40,148 nt of DNA from JARRRL01 sp037380725 (GTDB lineage Bacteria; Pseudomonadota; Gammaproteobacteria; Pseudomonadales; JANQJO01), in the NCBI GenBank assembly GCA_037380725.1, contig JARRRL010000004.1, forward strand, positions 1 to 40,148. The letters are read 5' to 3'. How positions within the stretch are numbered: the first letter of the stretch is position 1; each line of letters opens with the position of its first letter. The notes beneath the pieces are model-generated. The model was not told the origin of the DNA, ran no database searches, and saw only the letters and a program-made list of their open reading frames with translations. Below, piece by piece: positions 26,453 through 34,341 of this stretch. The position numbers and the translations under genes were made by a program.

Positions 26453-28060
26453 TTACAGGGCACGCTGAACACTGAGTGATAAGAAATCTCTATCCCAGAG
26501 CGTCTGATCAAATTCACCATCCCCCACTTTCGTGCCTTCATGTACTCCAAAATAATTGCGGTAATTAAAAGAAACATCCCAGACCGATTGGTAGATCCCT
26601 TTCACCCCTAAATCAAAGGTACCACCATCTTCTACCCAAGCTGGATATACGCGCGACCGACCGGTAGAAAAAGTAATTGCCATCGGTATAGAGATATCCA
26701 AGCCGCTGAGCACATTAAAATAATCGGCCTGAAGCAGGGTGGTCAATTGATGAGCGCTGGCAGAGGTCGTTGGATCAATGTTGGTTTCATTTTTGCTAAT
26801 ATCCAACACCGTATGAAAATCATATTGAAAAACCAACGAGCCACCATCACGGAAAAAAGCATTTGGATTAATAACATTTATCGCTACTGCAGTCGCATGT
26901 GCCGTTTTACCCAACGCATAAGCAGGATTATTACTATTATCAAAAAAGCCTATTAAACCAGGAATTACTTGAACTGAAGCCGTACCACCGACCAACGGTT
27001 GATCGTCTCGAATAGACGTTTCGAAGGAAACACTGGACTCACCCCATACTGTACTGAAGCTCAGACCATAAACTTTGATGTCTTTTTGAAATACACGTGC
27101 GTAGGTATTAGCCACTGGATCATAATAAGCTGCTGTCATCAATTTATCATGATAATTAGCAGCAAATACACCTAAAACACCCAAAAACCAATCCGGTCGG
27201 TAACGCAATTGAAAGCCCCACTGCCCACTCTCATTCGGTTGTAAATCACCCGCACGCGGAACGGCTCCACCAAAAGGTGCACTGATGAATGATTCAGAAT
27301 CGTCCGCAATAAAATCGGCAGGTGATAGAAAGCTACCCGATGCAAAAAAGGGAGATTCTTCCCATTCAAATTGATAATAGGCATCTAAAAATAGTTTACG
27401 GGAAAATTGAATATTACCGGAGAGTTGATGAGTCGGAAGCAGAAATTCTTTTACCTTTGCGGCGGGTACTGATGCGGCTTTAATGATATCAACTGGCCCT
27501 TGTGCGTTTGCAATGCCATTGCTTCCATTGATCAATGTTTCCCCATAAATGACGGTATGCCGTCCAAAATTGACACGTGCAGGCATACCGCCTGGCAAAT
27601 CACCTTTAATATAGATAAAGGCGTCCTGAATACGTGTATTTCTACCAACGGCTTCCTGAGCACCACGAGTGAATTCATTCGGGGATGCACTGAGATTATT
27701 CGTAAAACCAGTGTCATTATCATTCATATCAAAATAAACATCATCATACCATGCTTCTGCACTGATACGGGCACCCCATGAATCTGTTCTTATATCAAAT
27801 TCAGACACCCAGTCAAGTCGGTTCGATGCGATACCGCTATCAAAATTGAGATTCCCTGTACCGAATAATGGATCTGATGAACTTGTCAATGGCGTTTTAT
27901 CTGGATCAGAGACTCGATACAAACTACTGTATTTGAATGTGTTATCCCATCGAATCTTAAGATTCGGATCCGGTGTATCAATTTTGAATGCGTAAGTCAC
28001 TGATGTGGATAGCAACAATGTTATTGCGGATGCAACACACTGACTCAATTTATTTTTCAT
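26453..28060 (-). CDS. DUF1302 family outer-membrane beta-barrel protein
   Basis: A signal peptide (LSQCVASAITLLLSTSVTYA, cut near residue 24) precedes a 510-residue mature protein of alternating amphipathic strands. It contains DUF1302 features: IRWDNTFKYSSLYRV at the N-terminus, NFGRHTVIYGETLI, DAYYQFEWEESPF, WGFQLRYRPDW and a final DFLSLSVQRAL strand. Such proteins are predicted outer-membrane barrels for hydrophobic compounds. GGAG lies seven bases before the ATG. It is the first gene of the operon DUF1302-DUF1329-YCF48-RND. The operon's promoter must lie in the 1 kb upstream; TATAAT occurs there at 28257-28252 on the minus strand, but no good -35 is seen. Confidence 0.9.
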   Translation of the reverse strand: MKNKLSQCVASAITLLLSTSVTYAFKIDTPDPNLKIRWDNTFKYSSLYRVSDPDKTPLTSSSDPLFGTGNLNFDSGIASNRLDWVSEFDIRTDSWGARISAEAWYDDVYFDMNDNDTGFTNNLSASPNEFTRGAQEAVGRNTRIQDAFIYIKGDLPGGMPARVNFGRHTVIYGETLINGSNGIANAQGPVDIIKAASVPAAKVKEFLLPTHQLSGNIQFSRKLFLDAYYQFEWEESPFFASGSFLSPADFIADDSESFISAPFGGAVPRAGDLQPNESGQWGFQLRYRPDWFLGVLGVFAANYHDKLMTAAYYDPVANTYARVFQKDIKVYGLSFSTVWGESSVSFETSIRDDQPLVGGTASVQVIPGLIGFFDNSNNPAYALGKTAHATAVAINVINPNAFFRDGGSLVFQYDFHTVLDISKNETNIDPTTSASAHQLTTLLQADYFNVLSGLDISIPMAITFSTGRSRVYPAWVEDGGTFDLGVKGIYQSVWDVSFNYRNYFGVHEGTKVGDGEFDQTLWDRDFLSLSVQRAL

Positions 28061-28707
28061 AGCTTCTCCAGTAACTTAGCTATTTCCTCTCAATTGATTT
28101 CGAGTCAACCTTACTTTTCTACCATCAAACATATTTACTGTTCATTTGACACCTACGCCAATTCGCTCCAAATTACGCCGTAGTGAATCGCAGTGCCTTT
28201 AACTGGTTTAAATCCAATTGACATAGGGCTAGAATTCAACTTGCTAATGCAATTATAGGTTTTAATACAAAAAACACTTCATCTCAGTATTCGCCATCAC
28301 TTTACTTTTCATTCAATCTTTTAGTAGCATAATAGCACTACGATTTTGCGTTAACCGAAATCGGATATTCATAGTAAATTGCTAGCATTAGCAATGTACA
28401 GACAATCACACCGATGCCTCAACCCCGACACCAATTGATTCTATTTTGATACTATTTTTTAAGTGGTCATTTTTTGTCAAAAGATATCCTAGCAACATCC
28501 TCTTGAGGCCTTACCCAAGGCACACATTATTTTAATGGTACCAATCGGCGGAACAAACGGACGCCTATCAACCATAGGTGTTCTTTTTTTATTGATCAGC
28601 TGCACGTTGATTTATTTTGGCTAAGATTGTCGCTCTTTTTCTTCTATTCGGACCTAATAACTCATACAGTAAGATTTCTATCTTTTCCTTTAATCCAATT
28701 CTTGGCA
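28061..28707. promoter_or_regulatory. AT-rich region upstream of the DUF1302 operon
   Basis: No gene is supported. On the minus strand a perfect TATAAT (28257-28252) precedes the operon by about 190 bp. Further up, ATTGCTA-GCAT-TAGCAAT (28378-28395) is a 7 bp inverted repeat with a 4 bp spacer, in a suitable place for a regulator. Confidence 0.4.
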
Positions 28708-28898
28708 ATGAATAAACCCATCAAAGCAATAGGAATAAATATGTACAGTGATTATATTTTGACGCTTAAGGACGCTTATCAGGAAGGGATGCCAGGACCA
28801 TAGCGCTTTATGGGGGAGACGGCGAGCGCCAGTATACGCTGTACCTCGCAGCAGCCCTCGAGCAAGATATTTCAATCATGCCACTCATGAACGGCTAG
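28708..28898 (+). pseudogene. Possible broken small gene of unknown function
   Basis: The frame from ATG 28708 reads MNKPIKAIGINMYSDYILTL then KDAYQEGMPGP and stops at TAG 28801. One frame over, from about 28770, an open stretch reads IALYGGDGERQYTLYLAAA then LEQDISIMPLMNG and stops at TAG 28896-28898, eight bases before an intrinsic terminator. The two read like one protein of about 60 residues split by a single indel near 28795-28805. I do not recognise the family. The coincidence of stop and terminator on the same strand is the main support. Confidence 0.3.
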
Positions 28899-28905
28899 AT
28901 AGCAT

Positions 28906-28932
28906 AAAGGCCGCTAAATTAGCGACCTTTTT
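28906..28932 (+). terminator. Intrinsic terminator
   Basis: AAAGG and CGCTAA pair with TTAGCG and CCTTT (one internal C-A mismatch), followed by a run of Ts (28928-28932). This is the clearest rho-independent terminator in the window. It ends a plus-strand transcript although no intact plus-strand gene precedes it. Confidence 0.7.
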
Positions 28933-28946
28933 AAATGCTTCATCTA

Positions 28947-29030
28947 TATACGTTATACGTTATACGTTATACGTTATACGTTATACGTTATACGTTATAC
29001 GTTATACGTTATACGTTATACGTTATACGT
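28947..29030. repeat. Perfect heptamer array, 12 copies of TATACGT
   Basis: Twelve identical 7 bp units without a single change over 84 bp. There are no spacers, so it is not a CRISPR. The perfection implies recent expansion by slippage. It lies between the terminator and the 3' side of tRNA-Ser. Confidence 0.97.
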
Positions 29031-29111
29031 TTCCACCACTTCTTACGAAGTTAGGTAGGTAGTTGGGTAGGATTAGAATCCTGCAGCAAAACCAAATACC
29101 TAAAGGGAATA

Positions 29112-29202
29112 TGGCGGTGAGGGAGGGATTCGAACCCTCGATACGCTATTAACGTATACACGCTTTCCAGGCGTGCGCCTTAAACCACTCGGCCACCTCA
29201 CC
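29112..29202 (-). tRNA. tRNA-Ser(GGA)
   Basis: Minus-strand cloverleaf of 91 nt. The acceptor arms GGTGAGG (from 29202) and CCTCACC pair, then discriminator G and an encoded CCA at 29114-29112. The anticodon loop CTGGAAA is flanked by CACGC/GCGTG, with anticodon GGA at 29168-29166 (reads UCC and UCU). The T arm is GAGGG-TTCGAAT-CCCTC. The long variable arm is that of a class II tRNA-Ser and contains TATACGTTA, the same nine bases as in the heptamer array but on the opposite strand. Confidence 0.97.
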
Positions 29203-29220
29203 ATTGACAGAATGTGCGAC

Positions 29221-29249
29221 AATCTATACTAGATTGACTCATTTCGCAA
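29221..29249 (-). promoter_or_regulatory. Putative promoter of tRNA-Ser
   Basis: On the minus strand TTGCGA (29249-29244) is followed after 17 bases by TAGATT (29226-29221), within TATAGATT. The -10 lies about 18 bases before the tRNA 5' end. Confidence 0.45.
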
Positions 29250-29657
29250 GCCATTCGCACAACTCCTGCCCCCCTGCGCGCGCTCTACCCCTACATTCTT
29301 ACCCCACCCTCTCGTCACCTGAGACCGGATCGCCGGATCCGCGCCCCGTTCAAGCCACCCAAACGATTCAGAACCGCTCCTGCTGAACCGGAACCTGTCA
29401 AATCAATGTGTCAAGATCAACGTACCGGTCGAATTATTTGCCTTGCTGAATATCATAAATAATATCTCACTACTGCTCTATTTGATCACTCCTAAGACAA
29501 ACAACGCAGATAAAATCACCGTAAACACTCCGTGTGTTCTTGATACAATTGCTTAGACTTCAGCGCACAGCGCCCGTAAAAAGCATATACTGATCGGATA
29601 CCTTCATTTTCGGGGGATTGCGGGATACCCACACACCGCACGAAGGATAAAAACTTT
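29250..29657. other. Gap between tRNA-Ser and the DUF1461 gene
   Basis: About 400 bp with no coding signal on either strand. TATACT near 29587 could be a -10 for the downstream gene, but no matching -35 is seen. AAGGA at 29643-29647 is that gene's ribosome binding site. Confidence 0.4.
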
Positions 29658-30431
29658 ATGAATCAAAAATCTACAAAGGCTACTTGGCTGGGAACCGGTG
29701 TTTGGTCTCTCGTGGCCTTGTTCATTTTTATTGCCAGCTTGGGTTGCAGTTGGCTGACACTCAAAGTCGTCGATTTTGGCTTTCCGCTGTGGTACAAGAT
29801 GCTGAACATAGAGACCGCCATCAAAACCTACGCCCCCAGAAACCAATACCGTAAGCGATTTGAAATCACAAGCCCCCATGAGCATAAACGTCTGTTTCAT
29901 GAAATTGTCATCGCCATCCACAGTGACACGAGTCGACTGCATCAAATTCAGTACCACGATCAAACCGGAAAGCCCATCGATACCTTATTGCGAGAACCGG
30001 AAATTCGCCACCTGGAAGACGTGGCGATGCTGTTGCGCTCTTTTTTCCTACTCTGCGGTATTTTGACGGCGGGGGCCATACTGCTGACGCTGTGGTTACG
30101 ACAACAAGCACTCCCATTTCCGGGGATGAAAAAAATTCTCATTTTTCAAACGCTGTTTCTGCTCTTCAGTGCAGCGGCTGTTTTGCTCATCGGTCCAACC
30201 GCTGTGTTTTATCAACTGCACGTATGGGTCTTCCCACCCGAACACCAGTGGTTTTTTTATTATTATGAATCACTCATGACCACGCTCATGTTGGCGCCAG
30301 ATGTGTTTGGCCCTATTGCCATCACCTTGGTGACCCTGGCAATCCCCTACACCTTGCTCGGCTTTTGGCTCATGAAAACGTACGGCACCGCGCCGCAACA
30401 TCCCCAATATCATTCTTCCCCAACCCATTAA
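29658..30431 (+). CDS. DUF1461 family integral membrane protein
   Basis: 257 aa with four predicted membrane helices: residues about 12-35 (VWSLVALFIFIASLGCSWLT), 124-146, 160-182 and 212-236. A periplasmic or luminal loop lies between the first two. FYQLHVWVFPPEHQWFFYYY followed by ESLMTTLMLAPDVFGPIAI is the DUF1461 signature (family pattern F-p...W-F...DSL--LFP--F). Function is unknown. AAGGA sits ten bases before the ATG. It converges on msrA with a 4 bp overlap of coding ends. Confidence 0.8.
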   Translation: MNQKSTKATWLGTGVWSLVALFIFIASLGCSWLTLKVVDFGFPLWYKMLNIETAIKTYAPRNQYRKRFEITSPHEHKRLFHEIVIAIHSDTSRLHQIQYHDQTGKPIDTLLREPEIRHLEDVAMLLRSFFLLCGILTAGAILLTLWLRQQALPFPGMKKILIFQTLFLLFSAAAVLLIGPTAVFYQLHVWVFPPEHQWFFYYYESLMTTLMLAPDVFGPIAITLVTLAIPYTLLGFWLMKTYGTAPQHPQYHSSPTH

Positions 30432-31141
30432 GAGGGATCCCCCCACAGGGACTCCAAACGCGCATCTCGCCCACAGCGGTAACGATAATATTTATACCGA
30501 ATGGGATTGCGCTGGTAATAATCTTGGTGGTAATCCTCAGCAGGATAAAACGCTTTCAAGGCTGAAATTTCGGTATAAATACGATCCGCTTTACCGGCTG
30601 CTTTCAGCTGATCCGCAATGTGTTTTGCGCTGGCTTGCGCCGCTTTTTCTTGTTCAGCCGAATGGAAAAAAATCGCCGTTCGATATTGATGGCCCGTATC
30701 ACAGAACTGACGATCGGCTACCGTCGGATCCACATTCTGCCAAAAGACCTTCAGCAAGGTCTCGTAACTGACTTTTTCGGGGTCATACACCACTTGTACC
30801 ACTTCAGCATGACCAGTACTTCCTGCTGACACTTGTGTATAAGTCGGATTTTCTAGCGTACCGCCCGCATAACCCGACGTGGTTGATTCCACCCCATCCA
30901 ACTCATCGAAGGGTGCCTCCATACACCAAAAACACCCTCCCGCAAACGTTGCTTTCGATAAGGTTTTCGACATAACGTCCTCAATCATTGACGACGGTGC
31001 CGCCTTCGTGATCACTGTCGAAAGTTCGCTTAATTCGTTCGGTGTAGGCTCAAACGCCACGCTACTCGCTGCCCCCCACGCGAACACACTCGCTAATACA
31101 CTCGACAAGACACCCACCTTACACCACGACACAGCACTCAT
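30428..31141 (-). CDS. msrA: Exported peptide methionine sulfoxide reductase MsrA
   Basis: Repairs the S epimer of methionine sulfoxide. The catalytic motif is AGGCFWCMEAPFD, with the first Cys as nucleophile; SGYAGGTLENPTY, GHAEVVQVVYDP and AEDYHQDYY follow as in the family. The C-terminal CG near RCGRDARLES offers a resolving cysteine. Unlike most cytoplasmic MsrA, it begins with a hydrophobic segment (VGVLSSVLASVFAWGAASSVAF) typical of a signal peptide or anchor, so it should act in the periplasm. The ATG at 31141 has AGGAGA seven bases upstream. The length of 237 aa includes about 60 extra N-terminal residues. It lies 92 bp after moeB. Confidence 0.93.
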   Translation of the reverse strand: MSAVSWCKVGVLSSVLASVFAWGAASSVAFEPTPNELSELSTVITKAAPSSMIEDVMSKTLSKATFAGGCFWCMEAPFDELDGVESTTSGYAGGTLENPTYTQVSAGSTGHAEVVQVVYDPEKVSYETLLKVFWQNVDPTVADRQFCDTGHQYRTAIFFHSAEQEKAAQASAKHIADQLKAAGKADRIYTEISALKAFYPAEDYHQDYYQRNPIRYKYYRYRCGRDARLESLWGDPS

Positions 31142-31233
31142 TCACGCCTCTCCTAACCATTCTAATTCCGTTTTTCCCGCCTGCGCACCGCACGACGCAC
31201 TCAACGAATCAGACTCCTGTCAACTCGAAGGGT

Positions 31234-32007
31234 TCAGCAGCGTGTTTTACTGCACACAGAACACGCGGGATCAATGGGCAAACGCAAAATCCGAAATGAA
31301 AACCGCAGGGCATCAAACAACATCAAACGCCCCACTAAACTGTCCCCCGCGCTCAGCAGCACTCGACAAGCTTCCACGGCCTGCATACTCCCCAATACAG
31401 CAGGCACTGGCCCCAAAACACCTTGAGACAAGCACGATTCCGACTCATCACCCACACGCTCGGGGTACAAACACCCGTAGCACGGACTGTCGGGTCGCCG
31501 TGGGTCGATACTGATTAACTGTCCTTCCCAGCGCACAGCCGACGCCGAAACCAATGGCTTTTCAGCAGACCAGCACAGTGCATTCAGCACAAAGCGTGTG
31601 GGAAAATTATCCGTGCAATCCAACACGAGGTCTGCGCTGCGCAGCGATGCCTGCAACGCTGCATCAAGCTCCGACAGCGCTGTGGGTAGCGCTTGCGCTG
31701 TTGTGATCACGTTTATGTCTGGAAAACGAGCCTGAATCGCATCACGCAAACTGTGTACCTTCGGCTTATCTAAAAACGCACACGTGTGGCCAATTTGGCG
31801 ATGCAAATTCGATAAGGCGACGGTATCTGGATCCAGCAGTTCCAAGTTGCCGCAGCCCGCCCCAGCCAACAACAGCGCCGCCGTAGAGCCCAAGCCCCCT
31901 GCCCCCACGATCAACACGCGCGCCGCTTGTAAGCGCTCTTGACCCGCCACATCGATCTCCGGCAAAGCAATTTGTCGGCAATATCGCTCCATCCATTCTC
32001 GGTTCAT
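31234..32007 (-). CDS. moeB: MoeB/ThiF/HesA-family E1-like adenylyltransferase
   Basis: Adenylates the C-terminal glycine of a ubiquitin-like sulfur carrier (MoaD in molybdopterin synthesis, or ThiS). YCRQIALPEIDVAGQERL opens the domain. The nucleotide-binding VGAGGLGSTAALLLAGAG, LSNLHRQIG and DCTDNFPTRF follow, with zinc cysteines in SPCYGCLYP and ACSVCS. No rhodanese domain is attached. The position directly after prmC-prfA-hemA is the moeB position known in Pseudomonas. The start is uncertain because the 5' end is duplicated: the frame opens with a TTG at 32022, then ATGs at 32007 and 31992, giving MNREYMNREWMERY. I take 32007. Confidence 0.9.
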   Translation of the reverse strand: MNREWMERYCRQIALPEIDVAGQERLQAARVLIVGAGGLGSTAALLLAGAGCGNLELLDPDTVALSNLHRQIGHTCAFLDKPKVHSLRDAIQARFPDINVITTAQALPTALSELDAALQASLRSADLVLDCTDNFPTRFVLNALCWSAEKPLVSASAVRWEGQLISIDPRRPDSPCYGCLYPERVGDESESCLSQGVLGPVPAVLGSMQAVEACRVLLSAGDSLVGRLMLFDALRFSFRILRLPIDPACSVCSKTRC

Positions 32008-32095
32008 GTATTCTCGGTTCAAATATGCCTCATTGCGCCTGTCATCTATGCATGGATCATGATCTCGAATGGATCATCGTTAAGCAATCGCATTG

Positions 32096-33040
32096 TTATT
32101 CCTCGCGACGTATGTCCCCGCGACGCCCACAGGTCAAACGATCACGCTGCCCCAAATCTTGCCAAGTGCGCACATCGCAAAAACCCGCTGCTCGCATCAG
32201 CTCCACCACAGCCGAAGCTTGGCAATAACCATGCTCCACACACAGCATACCGCGCGGTTTTACATAGGGCATGGCATTTTGCACAATACACTTCAAAGCT
32301 TCCAAGCCCGTATCGCCACTGATCAACGCGTTCTGGGGTTCAAAACGAATTGAGCTGGCCAAATGAGGGTCGTCAGCGGCTAAGTAAGGCGGGTTGGACA
32401 CCACCGCATCAAACTGAACACCGGGCTGCAAAGCGGCAAACCACTGCCCACACACCCAACGCACGCGCTCCAGTCCCAGATCTTGAGCATTTTCACGGGC
32501 GACCGTCAAGGCGCTCAGGCTACAATCGAGGCCCAATACCTGCGCCCGAGGACGATGTGCCGCCACAGCCAGTGCAATCGCACCACTGCCTGTACCCAAA
32601 TCCAACAACGAAAACGAGTGCTCGGGTTCAGGAAAAGCGGACAGCACGACATCAACCAATAATTCCGTATCAGCGCGTGGTACTAAGGTGTCGGGAGAAA
32701 CGCGCAGATCCAAGCCATAAAATGACCATTCCCCCAATACGTAGGCCAGCGGTGTCCCCAATCGCCTTTTTTCAACACAAGCCGCCAAACGCCGCACGGC
32801 GGAATCTGAAAGTGGCTCGTCCCCCGCCGTCCACAAGCGCGTGGGCGCTTCTTGCAGCACACACTGCAACAACCAACGCGCCTCTTGGGCGGCGCGCTGA
32901 CGCAGCGCATCCCGATCACGCGTTTCCGTTGGAGCAGAGGGCGGCATAGCCGAATGCGGACTAAGCGTCACACTCGCGTCTTCACACACGACGTCAGTCA
33001 ATGTTTCCGTAGCCCAGGCCAACCAGCGCTTTCGATTCAT
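32096..33040 (-). CDS. prmC: Release factor glutamine methyltransferase PrmC
   Basis: Uses S-adenosylmethionine to methylate the glutamine of the GGQ motif in release factors. The SAM motif is LLDLGTGSGAIALAVA (145-160) and the catalytic NPPY is at 216-219. LAYVLGEWSFYGLDLRVSPD is the N-terminal signature leading into the catalytic domain, and VPRADTELLV is typical. It is 314 aa (E. coli 277), mainly through an insert near residues 15-45 that is P/S/T-rich. The ATG is 13 bp after the prfA stop, so it is translationally linked to its substrate gene. Confidence 0.95.
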   Translation of the reverse strand: MNRKRWLAWATETLTDVVCEDASVTLSPHSAMPPSAPTETRDRDALRQRAAQEARWLLQCVLQEAPTRLWTAGDEPLSDSAVRRLAACVEKRRLGTPLAYVLGEWSFYGLDLRVSPDTLVPRADTELLVDVVLSAFPEPEHSFSLLDLGTGSGAIALAVAAHRPRAQVLGLDCSLSALTVARENAQDLGLERVRWVCGQWFAALQPGVQFDAVVSNPPYLAADDPHLASSIRFEPQNALISGDTGLEALKCIVQNAMPYVKPRGMLCVEHGYCQASAVVELMRAAGFCDVRTWQDLGQRDRLTCGRRGDIRREE

Positions 33041-33053
33041 ACCTGCCGCCCTG

Positions 33054-34139
33054 TCATGTTTGACTCAAGGCGCCCAGTAATTCAGCTTGATGCTCGTTAA
33101 CCAAAGCCCCGATGACATCGTCCAACTGACCTTCCATCACTTCTGCCAACTTATACAAAGTCAAATTGATGCGGTGGTCGGTCACGCGACCCTGCGGGAA
33201 ATTATATGTCCGAATCCGCTCCGAGCGATCCCCTGAACCCACCAAGAGTTTACGCTGTTGGCTTTGTTCGGCTTTTTGTTGCGACTGCGCGTGATCCAAC
33301 AATTTGGCTCGCAGGAGTGACAAAGCACGAGCACGATTTTTGTGTTGCGATCGTTCATCCTGGCACTCAACGACGATGCCCGTTGGCAAATGTGTGAGCC
33401 GAATGGCCGAATCCGTGGTATTCACGTGCTGACCACCTGCACCGGAGCTGCGAAACGTATCAATGCGCAAGTCATTGCGATCGATTTCAACGCCATCGAT
33501 GGCTTCCACTTCTGGCATCACCGCCACGGTACACGCCGAGGTGTGAATGCGTCCCTGGGATTCGGTTTCTGGCACGCGCTGCACCCGATGCGCACCCGAT
33601 TCGAACTTCAAGCAGGAATAAACACGCTCCCCGCAGACGCGTCCGATGATTTCACGAAAACCGCCGTGTTCGCCCGGGTTCTCACTGACCACCTCCACCC
33701 GCCAACCCAAACGCTCGGCATATTTGCAGTACATGCGAAACAAGTCACCCGCAAAAATCGCCGCTTCATCGCCACCTGTGCCCGCGCGCACTTCCAAAAA
33801 CACGTTACACCCATCATTTGGATCTGTGGGTAACATCAAAATTTGCAATTCGTGCGTCAAGGCTTCCGCGCGCATCAGCGCCGCCCGATACTCTTCTTGC
33901 CCCATCGACCGCATATCGGCATCGCTGTCCGACATCATGGCCTGCGCAACCTCGCTGTCAGAAATGGCGGTCTGATAGTGACCGAAACACGCCACAACAG
34001 GCTCTAACTCAGCGTACTCTTGAGACAGCTTCCGAAACCGATTTTGATCCGCAATCACATCCGCCTCACTCAACAAGCCGGACACTTCCGAATGTCGTTC
34101 AACGAGTTTTTCCAATTTCGATATCAAAGACGCTTGCAT
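33054..34139 (-). CDS. prfA: Peptide chain release factor 1
   Basis: RF1 reads UAA and UAG. The codon-recognition tripeptide PET (190-192) identifies RF1 rather than RF2, and the peptidyl-tRNA hydrolysis motif GGQ is at 235-237 in SSGAGGQHVNTTDSA. The ATG at 34139 gives MQASLISKLEKLVERH, aligned with E. coli RF1; the frame itself opens at a GTG five codons earlier. The length of 361 aa is standard. It lies downstream of hemA, as in E. coli and Pseudomonas. Confidence 0.97.
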   Translation of the reverse strand: MQASLISKLEKLVERHSEVSGLLSEADVIADQNRFRKLSQEYAELEPVVACFGHYQTAISDSEVAQAMMSDSDADMRSMGQEEYRAALMRAEALTHELQILMLPTDPNDGCNVFLEVRAGTGGDEAAIFAGDLFRMYCKYAERLGWRVEVVSENPGEHGGFREIIGRVCGERVYSCLKFESGAHRVQRVPETESQGRIHTSACTVAVMPEVEAIDGVEIDRNDLRIDTFRSSGAGGQHVNTTDSAIRLTHLPTGIVVECQDERSQHKNRARALSLLRAKLLDHAQSQQKAEQSQQRKLLVGSGDRSERIRTYNFPQGRVTDHRINLTLYKLAEVMEGQLDDVIGALVNEHQAELLGALSQT

Positions 34140-34159
34140 TAGGCTATTCAGCACTCCAC

Positions 34160-34278
34160 AACTATCGGTTTCGAAACAATCGGTTTCAAAACAATCAGTT
34201 TCAAAACAATCAATTTTAAAACAATCGCTTTCACAAGAATCGGTTCAAGCTGAGCGTCTTGTGCTGAGTGTCTTGTAT
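34160..34278. repeat. Two degenerate tandem repeats between hemA and prfA
   Basis: Six 15 bp units of the AACAATCGGTTTCAA type occupy 34160-34249 with one to five changes each. Directly after, TGAG(C/T)GTCTTGT 14-mers lie at 34251-34264 and 34265-34278. Together they make up most of the spacer between the two genes. Confidence 0.9.
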
Positions 34279-34341
34279 TGAAAGCATTTGGGTTTAACAT
34301 TTTTCAGTTGACAAGCGCTGGTCGTTGATCTCGACTTGTCG

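Noticed and set aside
28690..28875. 61-codon minus-strand frame near the terminator
   Set aside because: No motif; the opposite strand ends at a terminator and is the likelier coding strand.
28947..29030. CRISPR array
   Set aside because: Seven-base units with no spacers and no cas genes.
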